In this document: positions 51,001 to 61,976 of the stretch, in pieces | Position numbering within the stretch: position 1 is the stretch's first letter | How the letters are laid out: each line of letters opens with the position of its first letter | DNA from: Actinostola sp. cb2023 | Lineage: Eukaryota > Cnidaria > Anthozoa > Actiniaria > Actinostolidae | Direction of reading: 5' to 3' | NCBI GenBank assembly: GCA_033675265.1 | Contig: JAUJYZ010001576.1 | Location: 448,001 to 512,000, forward strand | Length of the DNA: 64,000 nucleotides | Position numbers and translations under genes: made by a program | Notes under the pieces: generated by a model | Databases searched by the model: none | Seen by the model: the letters and a program-made list of their open reading frames with translations, nothing else | Told to the model about the DNA's origin: nothing

Positions 51001-54000
51001 TATTTAGTACTATTTAGTAATAGTACTATTTCACGGACATATGGTTTGCACTCTACATAATTGCGAATATATATATTTTAATCTATTTATTGTATATTGT
51101 ATATGTGTCGCAGGGCTCCTTTTGATATCAGAGGCAGTAGCCACTGACTGGACTACGTACCCTGCTGTTCTTATTTAATTTTAAATTAAGGTGTCTATAT
51201 ATCTATCTATATTTGTAGGTTTATAGGGTTTGGATGTACATTTGTTACATGTATATATATTTGCCACAAATGTGTAATACTCACTGCATGTTTATATACC
51301 TTCTTTCTCAGGTTGGAACATTGGAACCTCAAACCAAGTGTAAGCCTTGTCCTCCTGGGACATACAGCATAACATTTGGAGCCTCTGAATGTACTAAGTG
51401 TGATTATTTTAAGTATCAGTCAAACCCAGGTAAGAATATATCCTAAGAATATATATTATATGGTGTGGAAAATAAAAGCCTTTGAACCTTTGAACCTTAG
51501 CAACTTTTTTTCTCCTGGCCTGGTATGCAAGTTCACGAAAGACCGATTAGTGCTATCCCAGGATTAGTGGATTGGGGATTACCCGGTTCAACAGCCTACT
51601 TCAAACTGATTGGAGGCATAACATATACATGTATGTACTAACATACTAACTCCCCATGATTGTAAGCTGCTCGGCTGCCATAGGCGCCTTTCATATGCAG
51701 CCCGAAAAAGTCCTCCATCGGTTGTAAAGTGCATTGGAACGAATGTGAAATGCGCTATATATTTAAGAACGACCATTATTATAATTATTATTATTATTAA
51801 ATATTAAGAAAACCTTTCATTTTAATTCTGGATTAAGACTAATACTATTAGGCCTTTCACTGGAACAAGGCCTTGATGGATAGACCAAAATAGATTTCAT
51901 CCACTTTAATAAGATCAGGAATGATAATTACAGGATGCCCTTCCTTCTAAGGCTATTGTTAAAAATAAAAACCTATATAAAAGTTATATATTGGACGTAG
52001 CTGCCTGCAGTGTTCTTACGCACGGTATCTCATGCATTTTTCAGTGCATTTACATTCAATAGAGCATCATGACAAATAACTCTGTTGAAAGTAAACACAC
52101 AGGGAGACCAATACCAAACTTATTGCTACGCGCTCTGCCACAGGAAACTCATCAAAACAATTAGGGTCAATAATTAGCCTCAGAAGAAATTGTTGGGCTG
52201 CCTGTGTGCATGATATCTGACCTTTGCACACTTAACCTTGTAATTAAAATATCTGATTCTTACTATAATTATTTTGTAGGTGCTCAATCGTGTAGTAACT
52301 GTTTAGTGAACTCGTATTCCATGCTGGGATCTGCATATTGTATTCCAATGTTTAACTGCACCGACAATGACCTGGTAAAGGCGCCAGAATCCCTGAAGAA
52401 GTGTACTAAAGCTAAAGACAATGTATATATGAGGAAAATTATTCCTGAATATTCCTCTGTTACAAGTAAGTTCGTTATTGATTATTATTTCTGTATTTAA
52501 ATGACATAATTAGGCAAAACAGAGCCGCAAGGCATCTCTGGGAAATGAAATGTGCTGAGGAAAACTGCTAATGTTTGGTATCGTCTTTAGTTAAAGGCAA
52601 GCCACACACACTTTGCGTCAAGCCGGCTTCAGGTGCACCACCCACTGAGAACGTCCCTTGCAGCTGCCAACCTGGTCAGGAGTATTCTCCTGACGTGCCA
52701 GCAAAATCGGTGTGCAAACCCTGCGCAAAGGGCAAGCACTCAAAAGATGGCCGAAATTGTACAAAGTGTCCCAGTGGTCACGTGGCTCTCATGGGTAAAC
52801 ACGTGTATATATGGACCAAGGACGACAGTGGAAAGCTACCCGAGGGGTTTACTGCTGGGTGTATTGGAGACTGTAGTAAACCGGTAATTGTGTGTTTACA
52901 ATAGCTTGCATTGTGTACCTTTGACAATATATTGTAGTTCATAAAAAATGAGACGTTAACGTACGCGGGCATGATATACACCTATTTCAAATAACGTTGT
53001 CGCGTTCAAAGCAACAAGCGTCAAGCCAAGACCGAAGTGCATGCATTTGCTGTTGGCAAATTATTTAAATCAGACCTATTTTCTATGGAACGAAGTGTGA
53101 TATGCAAACAAGCACGTGGAAATGTTCACATTTTGTAATTAGTCCGTATAGAAACAATTATTTCCCAGCACAAAACCAGCATTCACTTCGGTCTTGGCTT
53201 GACGCTTGTTGCTTTGAACGCGACAACGTTATTTGAAATAGGTGTATAAAAAGGACAAAAAGTAATGCAAGTAACACTCTTTGTATTTTACTCCACCATT
53301 TGCGAACTTGGAAATTCGAGAAACTTGTTGGAATTGATGATATTTCTTAAAACTTTGTCGTTGTTAGGATGGATGGTATCCAAGTGGAAACCACATACGA
53401 ACCAGTCGTGTTGTAGGTGATGTGAATTCCTTCATTCAGTCTGGAAAATATGAAATTGCGTCCAACATCGCTTACATCTTGTTCAACTGCTCTGTCCTCT
53501 GCAACATTACACAACCTACTAGTTCACTCCACGGCAACCACTTGGCTGATATCAACTATTGCAACTTGGTGTTTCAAGTTTGGGCCAATGGAAGTCTGTC
53601 TGATCAAGTAAACTGTACCAAGCCAAAGGGCAAGTATGTCTACAGACATGAAGGATCTCGCGATGGAAAAATCATCGCTCACAACTATCCCCTCAAGAAA
53701 GGTTCATATCAGTTCAGGTAGGGGAAAACGCTGTCCACCGGTCTGCGCGAACCTTAGAACAAATTTCGTCATGACACTGAAAAAACGTACGGCACGGAAG
53801 TGTGTGGGTTTTCAGTCATACGAAATGTGCTCTATATACACTGATGGTCGTGGTCTATCATTCAAGCTGTGACGTCTATCGATGACAGCGTTACCAGAGT
53901 ATAATCATTCATACGACGGTTTTACTCGTGTCCCTTGCCTGTGTATATATCCGCCAGAGCCTTCAGGGTCTCTCAGACAGGGAGAGGGGGAGTGAACGAA

Positions 54001-55958
54001 TGCTGAAACTTATGTTTATCCAACTTGAATGACCTTGATGCTTGTGGTTTCAGATGGATCTTTAATCAACAAGACGAATTGAAGTCGGTTTCTGCTGCCT
54101 TTGAAGCCAAAGTCTTCAACATTAGTATCGTTGGAGTCCGCGGTGGTTCTGCGATCAGCTGCACGCCTTGTGGTCCTGGTTATTACAGTGTGTTTGGTAA
54201 TACTGACTGTAGTATTTGTCCAAAGGGAAAATACAGCCAGCGTGGTTCTGATAGATGTATAGAGTGCAAAAAAGGAACTTTTGCTGATGCTGTAAGTATT
54301 GGCAGTAATAGTTATCCCTTGCTTCCTTCCTTCCTTCCCTCCCTCCCTCCTTCATCCCTCCCTCCCTCCCTCCCTCCCTCCCCCTCCCTCCCCCTCCCTC
54401 CCTCCCTCCATCCATCCTCCTTCCTTCCTTCCCCCCTCCCTCCCTTCCCTCCCTCCCTTCCTCCCTCCCTCCCTCCCTTCCATCCATCCTCCCTCCTTCC
54501 CCCCTTCCTTCCTTCCCTTCCTTCCATCCATCCTCCCCCCTTCCTTCCTTCCCTCCCTCCCTCCCTTCCTCCCTTCCTTCCTTTTTGTACTTGTCACAGA
54601 CACTCATACGATGATTCATTTTTTCCTTGTCAGCCTGGTAGTGGCGAATGCCTTCCTTGCGGCACGACCACAACAAACTTACCCGCACGCGATGGCTGCA
54701 CCAACAACGACTGTAAGTTTTCCCCGCAGCCAGGAGTTGTGGAATACGACTTCTCTGAGCTCTCGCGGGATTATGGCCCGATGTTTGAAGTATTGTCGTA
54801 CCAAACAAGAAGCTATCACAGACCAAGTTTCAGCTTTACCAAACACAAAGATGAAGAGAGATCTTCAGGTCGCATTGCAAGGGGTAGATTATCAATCTGG
54901 CCTCCTTACAGCCCACGTTTCTACGTCAACCTCTGTTCTGTCAAACACGACAACACCTCCTGTACATTCCGCACCTCGCAGTTGGCCCAAAGACAGAGTC
55001 TCCCTGTCATGGGTTGCCGTACGAGTTGGTGGAGTCGCAGAGATACCAGCATTGGACGCGTGATTGGCTTCAAACCTAAGAAGGATATCGCTAGTGGTGT
55101 CATGGTGGAACTTCTTCATGGAGATATATGCCTCCGTAGTAGTAGTAAGTACGAACGTGTCTTTTAGCCGACCACTTTCTGTTACCGACCATTTCGCGAA
55201 TTCTGGTCAGATTCTCAGTCAAGCCGGCAGTTTAATTGTTACTGTGACCGCCTCCCAAAAGCCACCACCCTGTCTGACATCAAAGACGGTCGCCTATGAG
55301 AGGTTCGACTGTACTACGATCGATCTATAGTGTCGCTTTCACTAGCTCACTTGTTTTTCTGCACGTCCTATTTTTGTTTACACTTATTTTTTTATTGTTA
55401 GATCAGAGATACAATACTACCATCGACCTTACTTGTGATGTGGATGCCGGCGTTGGAAACCCAGGACCTGAGAACAACTACACCCAAGTATTTAGACCAC
55501 CGTGTCGGTACTACTTCAAATGGAGATCCCTGTACGCATGTCCAAAGTGTCGCAAAGAAGACTTTGAAAAAGTCACCCATGAGTGCGTGAATGGCTCTGC
55601 TAAGGTGACAATCGCACGCAAGGTCCCCTGCTGGGGAACGCTGGATGGCCTCCAGGTAGGAGTCAACATGGCCAACTGTTCAACTGGTTCAACAGACGAG
55701 ACCGTCAACACTCTGCGCACCACCATCAGAACTGTGACAACTGTCAACAAAGTACTGATAGGGGTAGGGGTCGTCATCATTGTCGCTCTGCTTATCGTCG
55801 CCGGGTACTTCTATTACAAGCATCGTGATATCAAGTACAAGTACTATGGCACGCTCGCTAGAAACAAGCCAATGAGTAAGCTGGAAGAGGAGGAGGAGGA
55901 TTTCGGGCAAGTAGAGGGAGATGTTTTTAACGATACTCGTAACATGATAAATAGTTGA
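45024..55958 (+). CDS. ELAPOR (KIAA1324/EIG121 family) transmembrane receptor-like protein
   Basis: Vertebrate ELAPOR1/2 are single-pass late-endosome/lysosome or plasma-membrane proteins linked to autophagy and secretory-granule regulation. Eleven exons with matching phases: 45024-45190, 49102-49361, 49685-49932, 50523-50618, 51312-51429, 52280-52465, 52591-52883, 53368-53717, 54054-54291, 54634-55144 and 55402-55958, about 1007 aa (human 1013). In order: signal peptide (VVISVFLSLLCLIHGGSA), Cys-rich ephrin-receptor-like modules (KCKPCPPGTYSITFGASECT; SCTPCGPGYYSVFGNTDCSI), then an MRH-like domain (GDICLRSS, TTIDLTCDVDAG, FRPPCRYYFKWRSLYACPKC). A TM helix lies at about 940-960 (VLIGVGVVIIVALLIVAGYF). 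The cytoplasmic tail is about 45 aa, with a Tyr-based YGTL near 971-974 and an acidic LEEEEEDFG. Human has YSKL in the same place, which suggests AP-dependent endosomal sorting. Confidence 0.96.
47170..47880. mobile_element. piggyBac-like non-autonomous element
   Basis: TTAACCCATTGACTCCTAC at the left mirrors AGGAGTGAATGGGTTAA at the right, with TTAA at both ends, the piggyBac target. About 711 bp. The ORFs inside (up to 100 codons) do not resemble a transposase. It lies in ELAPOR intron 1. Confidence 0.75.
47957..47995. mobile_element. One-ended relic of the TATAAGCCGCAC element
   Basis: GAGTGCGGCTTATACGCCAG plus TGGATACGGTA matches a terminus of the 10577-11299 element. The other end is not found nearby. 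Confidence 0.7.
48044..48244. mobile_element. PIF/Harbinger-like MITE, GGCCCCG termini
   Basis: GGCCCCGCCCCGTTCACACG mirrors CGTGTGGGTGGGCCGGGGCC, with TTA on both sides (48041-48043, 48245-48247). Inner TTTTTAACCGTTCAAAAATT mirrors TTTTTGAACGGTTGAAAAAT. It lies in ELAPOR intron 1. Confidence 0.88.
48489..48644. mobile_element. Foldback MITE, CCCCGGTTGCACGAAAGG
   Basis: Near-perfect palindrome: GGCCCCGGTTGCACGAAAGG plus TAGCGCTATCCACCGGATAA, mirrored. A TATCC/GGATA-rich centre. I recall similar TATCCACCGGATAA elements in cnidarian genomes. Confidence 0.9.
49390..49603. mobile_element. MITE, GGTATTGAATGGTCAAGG family, intact copy
   Basis: Minus-strand orientation of the 39341-40168 element, without the insertion. 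GGGTGTCGAATGGTC at the left and GACCATTCAATACCAC at the right. It starts 29 bp after the ELAPOR exon 2 donor. Confidence 0.88.
50117..50410. mobile_element. Palindromic MITE, TTACTGCGGTTCTCAGTATT
   Basis: TTACTGCGGTTCTCAGTATT plus ATGCGAACTCAGACATTC mirrors GAATGTCTGAGTTCGCAT plus AATACTGAGAATCGCAGTAA. The arms are about 90 bp. It lies in ELAPOR intron 3. Confidence 0.92.
50658..51054. mobile_element. MITE 'AGAGTGCAAACCATATG' family, tandem triplet
   Basis: Three head-to-tail copies start at 50658, 50785 and 50912 (exact 127-bp period). Copies 1 and 2 look identical and lack the terminal 3' arm; only copy 3 keeps the closing GGACATATGGTTTGCACTCT. It lies in ELAPOR intron 4. Confidence 0.95.
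51640..51802 (+). mobile_element. SINE/LINE 3' tail, L2/CR1-like
   Basis: GTAAAGTGCATTGG, AAATGCGCTATATATTTAAG and a (ATT)n tail resemble the 3' ends shared by L2/CR1-type LINEs and their SINEs (a GCGCTATATAA-type motif followed by ATT repeats). It lies in ELAPOR intron 5. Confidence 0.6.
52096..52207. mobile_element. Half copy of the CACAGGCAGCCCAAC MITE
   Basis: ACACAGGGAG, GCGCTCTGCCACAGGAAACT, CATCAAAACA and TTGTTGGGCTGCCTGTGTGC match the right half of the 16606-17009 element, diverged. Confidence 0.75.
52975..53248. mobile_element. MITE, TATACACCTATTTCAAATAA termini, copy 2
   Basis: TATACACCTATTTCAAATAA plus CGTTGTCGCGTTCAAAGC mirrors the right end. Inner CAAGCCAAGACCGAAGTGCA mirrors CTTCGGTCTTGGCTTG. 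Sister of 36477-36808. It lies in ELAPOR intron 7. Confidence 0.92.
54313..54587. repeat. (CCTT/CCCT)n polypyrimidine tract
   Basis: About 275 bp of CCTTCC/CCCTCC pyrimidine repeat in ELAPOR intron 9. It creates long Pro/Ser/Leu-rich ORFs that are artefacts, and it serves as a very long pyrimidine tract before the exon 10 acceptor (54633). Confidence 0.95.
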
Positions 55959-57255
55959 AACTGTAGGTAGTTTATACGTCTGTTTCCACGGTGTCCTCGT
56001 TCCAGAACAATTCCCCGAAAAAAGGAGTCAGATTTCGGTCGTTTGAAATCTTGAAAACCATCAACTCTAGCTATTGTCAGTTTTCTATTAGTTTTCTATG
56101 AGCTCCTTTATAAGGTTGAACAATTTAAACGGTGACATTATGTAGGAAAACAGTTTAGATTGTTCGGACTTTCAACTATATTCTAACAAAAGATGTTGCA
56201 ACACTCTTTCTATTGGGAATACCTTTTCTGAAACTGGAATGACCTTTTTACAAAGCCGGTTCTGCGAATTTTTTGCCAACGATCTTTCCGCCAAACGTGG
56301 TGACGTCACTTAATATTTTTAGCATGTCTTGTTTCGTGTCAGATTGCTGAAGCATTTTTCCTTTTGAGTTTTATATGATTTTTTAGAGCTTTAATTCAAG
56401 TAATTTTATATTGATTTTTAATGTTTTTAAGTTTTAATACTCATCATAAATGTAATTAGAGCGAGAAGTCTCATTGGCGGCTTAACGAGAATTGCGAAAG
56501 TAATAAAGAGCGATATCACCACGTGTTTACCATGCACCTCATCAAAGAAGAAATGGTTTCAAGTCACGTGATAGTTCTTGCAGTATTTATGCTGCACAGA
56601 CAGTCCTACTAGCCTACGTCACACTCAGACGAGGTTGTCCGGATGTGACGCAGCCTTTTTTAACTTGCAACCAGCCGACAACCAGCCTGTTTTCAGCATT
56701 TCAATAAATCTACACACGGCTCGTGAGTTTTCTAAACTAATAGACTTAACTAGGGGAGTCACAACGATGAAACTGTTTTTAAAAGTAACTTCCGGTTGCT
56801 AAAAATAGACCATATTAAAAAGATAAGCGTCCATCTAGAGAGCGATCTTTTGAACCAGTAAAATGTACTAGCTTGTCATTTAAAATATGTAATTTGAACT
56901 TGAAGTTCGTAGTACTCATAAAGTACTTATAGTATTTGAACACATTGTACCTTATTTATTTATTCTCGTTTAAGTAAAGTGTGTTGTAATATGTTTACTT
57001 TAAGTTAAATTGTGTTCAATAATAAAATCATGGATACTCCGTATTCTTATATCACATAAAGTCTTTTCAGTTCTACTTTGCGCTATAGTTTCTCTCCTGG
57101 GAATTCAAGAAATAACGTTTATGCATGCCGACGTACACTGCCTTGTTTTCGAGGAATCGTTGAAGCTGGACCAAACTTGAAGTCCAAATTTAGGTATGAG
57201 AGGAATTGCGCTCCGTCTCATTCAACAAATCCTCCAAAAGAACCCCTCGACTTGG

Positions 57256-57330
57256 CCTGAATTTCAGGCGGTCAGCGGTCCTCCACTACACTCTACTCGC
57301 TGATCGACCGTCTGAAAATCAGGCTACCCT
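57256..57330. mobile_element. Hairpin, GGCCTGAATTTCAGGCGGTC / GACCGTCTGAAAATCAGGC
   Basis: A short inverted-repeat element whose right arm matches the GATTTTCAGACGG arm of the hairpin at 34868-34970. Confidence 0.7.
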
Positions 57331-57818
57331 CCACTTCGATGTAGAAATGCTAATCAATACCGCTTGGGAGTAAGTTGCAACGTTCAAGCTACTGCGCTTC
57401 GCCAAACCACCTGAATAGTTACAAAAACAACTATATATATCACCTCAGTAATCAGCTATTTCAGTTGTGATGTCTCACTTGCAGAATATCGGTTATATCA
57501 AGCAATGATCTCATGAATATGTTAATAGAACCATGATGGTATAATAATAATAGCTCTGGGTTGACGCTGCGGGCGAGTGATGTCGCGTGTGTTTGCTTAT
57601 TTTGGCGGGAAATTAATTGATGGAGCTATGAATGGAATGATTGAGTCACTTTTTTCCTAAAATAACGTACAAAAGTTTCGTTTTTTTTTACTGAACTTGA
57701 GAACTGAAGTTGTGTTTCGATTATATTATAGGACAGCAGATTATTCGGTTAGTCGAGAGAAGGTTTTTGTATGCTGAAATTTGTCTTTGAATTAAAAAAC
57801 ATTTGATGAAATAGAATC

Positions 57819-57938
57819 ATCGTTGACTCGTGAATTCTAAAATCATATAGTTTTCTATAGTAAACATTTCATAATATGATATTAATTGTCCTGTTATATA
57901 TATATATAACTTTACCAGTTCACGAGTCAACAATTATT
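57819..57938. mobile_element. Small MITE, GTTGACTCGTGAA termini
   Basis: ATCGTTGACTCGTGAATTCT mirrors AGTTCACGAGTCAACAATTA around an AT-rich centre with a (TA)n run. Confidence 0.65.
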
Positions 57939-58608
57939 ATACTACTTGACATCAGACTCCAGCGGAATAGTTTGCCATTCTGTGGTATTTTTAATCCTTT
58001 AAACACTCTGAAAATCTATGCGCTTTTGAAAATACTCCAAATAGTTTTTGCCTAAAAAAGGAGCATTGAAATGTGACTGTTTTTCTGTTTGAAAACTGAA
58101 ATGTTTTGAATGAGTTTAATTCGCGTCTCAATCACCTGCAACGGGTGGCGTTCTCCAAGTCAGGCGAAATGGTGCTGTGCGAAACTCGGCCCGTGATTGG
58201 CTGAGCGAGACTCATTGATGATGATAGTTTACATGTACACTACATTCTGTATCAGGTCATGACTAAACTGGGAAACGAAGAAGTAGAACTTTGAATACGC
58301 CCTGCGACTCGGTGTTTGGGTATGATTAAAGTCTTGTAGAATTCTCATCCACTCGGATCCACAAGATATCGAATATTTACACAAACATTATAATACCGAA
58401 GCGCATGGAATAACGTAAATCGTTTTTGGACTAAGTCGGTTGATGGTAGAACGTGACTTGTTCATACAAACAAGGTTGTTTTGAAGACTTGGAGAGATTT
58501 GAACACTAAGCTGATACTTACGAGATGAAGAAAATCGCTGCTCTCAGATGCTAAGCGTTACATGGTTCTCCAATTCAAACAGGATTCGGTTAAAGTTGGA
58601 CACCTGTG

Positions 58609-60788
58609 ATGAATCATCGTGAATTTGGACAAGAAGCATTCAACGATGACCAATTTCTTGCTGGGGGATTTACACTTCTTCTGTCTGGAACCATCGGTTT
58701 TGTGGGCAACATTTTCGTCTTGATTATTACCTACAGGATTTTACGATACCGGAGAAATATCCCGACCATTTTAATTCTCTTTTTAACGTGGACCGACTTG
58801 CTGACTTTTCCTCTAATTTACCCTCAATCTCTCATAAAGTATTTCTTCGGTGTTTACATTGGTGATTACGTTGGATGTGACTATCAAGGGACAGTCATTA
58901 CACTCCTATACGGCATCTCAATCGCACTCGTACTTGTGATGAGTATAGACCGTCTTCTTGCCTTGCATAAACCATTTTGCTACGAGAGGTATATCACATA
59001 CGATAAAGAGAAAGTCAAAGTGACTGGAATAGGTGTCGGCACGGCAGGACTCACGATCTCCTTACTTCCCGCCTTCGGTGTCGGCCGTAATGTGCTTCAT
59101 TTTCCTGGCACGTTTTGTCTTTTTGAATGGGGTGCTGAAACTGTCGACGGTAGAGCTTTGCTGTACATCTACATGGCTCTTCTAAGTGCAGCAATGTTAA
59201 GTATCGTTTTTTGCAACTTGGGTGTTGTAATTCTGACATGGAGATTGATGAGAAAGCTTCAGAGTGACAGCACGCTTGGTGACAAGGAGAGCGCACAGTC
59301 GAAAGCGCAGACAAAAACCACAAGCGCTTGTCAAGGGGAAATGGAAATGCAGTTTGCTAAAATAAGTTGTGTTGCTGCTATTGCATTTGTGGGATGCTGG
59401 AGTCTATTTTTGGTAAGTTTATTTTAATTATTAGTCTAAAATCTCTAGAGTAACAAAGTGCAGCCTTCATAGCTGTAGGAACTGATTACAATTTGGGCAA
59501 GCCAGCTGAATTCTCAATTCTGAAAAGCTTTGATGATGAATGGATCAACTTAGAAAAAAATTGTCATTTAATTTTTTTTCTCGAAAAGCGCCAAAAGATA
59601 AGAACGATTTTTACGCCGGACTTTTTGTCCTTTTTCTCTCCATGACTTTATAAAAGTTTTTTTTTCACCAAACCAAACCAAACTACAAAACATCTACATC
59701 TACATGATGTTCTACTCGGTTCTGCTGAATTAGAGCCCTTTTGAAAAGGTCATTTTGCTTATTTTCTAGATGTAAGAATACTCAGTAAGGCGTTTTCAAG
59801 GTAGTTTTGACTACGTCGTGTACGCGTTCATTCAACCATCCACAGGGAATCACGCTTAATTACAGCAATCCGCACGTGCGATGGGGATTTGGCGCGTCGT
59901 TAATTGCTTTTCTCGTTTATTTGTTTTGCCTTTTTATTAAAATCTTTTGCGGTTGCGGTTTGTAGTATTTTTAGGTCCGTACGGTCAATATTTTGATTCT
60001 TAATCAGAATTTGAAATTTGAAAGTCCTAAAATATCATCAACAAAGAGACAGCCAATCAGATGCTAGTCGACTGTAAATCGGTGACACCTCACAACATTG
60101 ATAATTCATAGGATAGCTGAGAACAGCCAATCAGACGTGTTCATTTGTGTCACGTGATTGAAAAACTTTTCCTTGGGGACAGAAATAGATAGAAAACCAG
60201 AGCGAGAGACTACTGAACTGATTATTTGTCTGTAACTTTCTTTCAGATTCGGGTGACAATGATTCAAGCGGGCTTTTCATTTGACGCATTCATAGACTTT
60301 ACGGCCATTCGGCTAGCGTCGCTACATTCAGTCTTCAACCCCTGGTTCTATCCTTTGCTTAGAAGAAAATACCGTGAAGGATTCTGGTTCCTAATCACGT
60401 GGGTTGGTCATGTGGTCACGTGTACTTGGGTCAAAAAGCCAAGCAATACTTTAGGTAGGTGTCATCACAAGGTTTTTGAACTCATATTTTTCGTTTGCCA
60501 GGGGGAAACTGCCCCCCCCCCCCCTCCCCTCTGTCCTCCCCCCCCCCCCCCCCCCCCCCCTGTTATCCCCCCCCTACCCCTACCCCTGTGCTGTGTACGG
60601 CCCTGGATCTCAAGTACTTACAACAAATTGTTCTTGTCTTCTTAGATGATATAGTTGGTGGAACACCCCGGACTAAACGAAGTAAAAAGATTCAGAAGGA
60701 TGAGCGCCGACGATCAAGCTCTCAGCGGTTTGTCAGTACCTCAACCTTGGCAACCGATTCCAAGTCAATCATTTCAGATGGCAAATAA
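58609..60788 (+). CDS. Class A GPCR, prostanoid-receptor-like
   Basis: A seven-transmembrane receptor of about 384 aa in three exons (58609-59412, 60247-60454, 60646-60788; phases 0 and 1). Start MNHREFGQEAF. TM1 contains SGTIGFVGNIFVLI. TM3 ends MSIDRLLALHKPF, with DRL at the DRY site. ECL2 has HFPGTFCLFEW, whose Cys can pair with the one in YVGCDYQG. TM6 lies in QFAKISCVAAIAFVGCWSLF. TM7 reads AIRLASLHSVFNPWFYPLLR. The ECL2 pattern (PGTWCF in prostanoid receptors) and the TM7 pattern (IR.AS.N..DPW.Y) match prostaglandin receptors, EP4 most closely from memory. The TM7 Arg is the residue that binds the prostanoid carboxylate in the family. The tail is Ser/Arg-rich (RRRSSSQRFVSTSTL). The stop overlaps an AATAAA (60784-60789). 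The ligand is inferred, not shown; other lipid or amine receptors are possible. Confidence 0.85.
60508..60590. repeat. Poly-C tract
   Basis: Long runs of C with short CCTCCC/CTGT interruptions in GPCR intron 2. It produces a Pro-rich ORF that is an artefact. Confidence 0.95.
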
Positions 60789-61064
60789 AGTATTCAAAAT
60801 AATGATCATCGAAGCAATATTTTAGTTAAAATAGACGTATATTATAAAAGTTTATTCTTGAAAAGTAACATCCAATTAGTTGATGGAATTGTGATTGCAG
60901 TAGTTTCCCAAGGCAAATAGTAGCTATTGTAATGGTGTAATAATCCATAGTTGCGATTGTGTAGTCATGCATGCATTTCAAAGGTGCGCGAAAGACAGGA
61001 AAACAACACATAACTTAAGAAGGCCTGGTGTGCGTCCCGAAAGGCTTTGGCTCCCGAAAAGTCA

Positions 61065-61355
61065 CCTGTTCTCAGATGACGGAAAAGTGTTCTCAGATGA
61101 CAGAAAAGTGTTCTCAGATGACGGAAAAGTGTTCTCAGATGACGGAAAAGTGTTCTCAGATGACGGAAAAGTGTTCTCAGATGACGGAAAAGTGTTCTCA
61201 GATGACGGAAAAGTGTTCTCAGATGACGGAAAAGTGTTCTCAGATGACGGAAAAGTGTTCTCAGATGACGGAAAAGTGTTCTCAGATGACGGAAAAGTGT
61301 TCTCAGATGACGGAAAAGTGTTCTCAGATGACGGAAAAGTGTTCTCAGATGATGG
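61065..61355. repeat. 21-bp minisatellite TGTTCTCAGATGACGGAAAAG
   Basis: About 14 nearly perfect copies. The period is a multiple of three, so two plus frames (FSDDGKV and SQMTEKC heptads) and a minus frame (RTLFRHL) stay open for 135-174 codons. No start context, splice structure or flanking homology supports coding. Confidence 0.95.
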
Positions 61356-61712
61356 TCTCGAAAGCTGCTCAATTTGCTTTATTTTTAGAACTGAGTTTTT
61401 CAGAAGTTCTGAGTTTTACGGGCGACTCTTCGGGTCAGTCTCGGGTCTTCACGAAACGCACGCGTGGCCTCGGAAGAAGCTCGAGGGATAACGCACGCTG
61501 CCTTACCCAGCGAATACGTTGATGCTGTTTTGTTCTCTAGATAAGTATCTATCTAACGAATAGCGCACAATTTACAGCTGTTTCGAAAGCGTTGTCGGTT
61601 AAAGCACTCTTGCTTATGCGAAGGCCGAAAGGAAGCCTGGGTAATATTGGTTGTAAGGCGTGTTTATGCAATCTTCAATGCAAACATAGAGTCATCACAA
61701 GTCATCATCATT

Positions 61713-61976
61713 AGAGTCGTTTTCGTACGAGTGGGAAACCTACGATACCGTGACACTCAAATGGCTTCCTTTCTGAACCAATTAAAAAGCGCGCAGATGC
61801 ATCTCATCCAATAGAGTCGTTTACGTACGAGTGGGAAACCTACGGTACCGTGACACTCAAATGGCTTCCTTTCTGAACCAATCTAAAAAGCGCGCGTGCA
61901 GATAGATATACATCTCATCCAATCAACCTCTTTCAATACGGCACGGTTACTTTCCCACTGATACAAAAACGCCTCT
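61713..61976. mobile_element. MITE GAGTGGGAAA family, copy 2, tandem
   Basis: Two head-to-tail copies start at 61713 and 61813 (exact 100-bp period): AGAGTCGTTTTCGTACGAGT and AGAGTCGTTTACGTACGAGT. The first lacks its 3' arm. The second closes with GTTACTTTCCCACTGATAC plus AAAAACGCCTCT. Related to 1363-1516. Confidence 0.9.

Larger units (their letters stand above)
55959..58608. other. Intergenic region ELAPOR - GPCR
   Basis: ELAPOR 3' flank with AATAAA at 56502-56507 (others near 56703 and 57020), hairpin elements at 57256-57330 and 57819-57938, and the upstream flank of the GPCR gene. No gene recognised. Confidence 0.6.

Noticed and set aside
54025..55063. Long Pro/Ser/Leu-rich ORFs through ELAPOR intron 9, and Glu/Gly/Arg-rich ones on minus
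   Set aside because: They are products of the CCTT/CCCT tract. The real exons 9 and 10 are joined by splicing in matching phases.
55145..55401. Possible extra ELAPOR exon between exons 10 and 11
   Set aside because: One frame is open and has a weak echo (ACTACGATCGATCT against ACTACCATCGACCT of exon 11). But direct joining of exons 10 and 11 gives the family's GDICLR..TTIDLTCD order, and the frame compatible with exon 10 has a stop.
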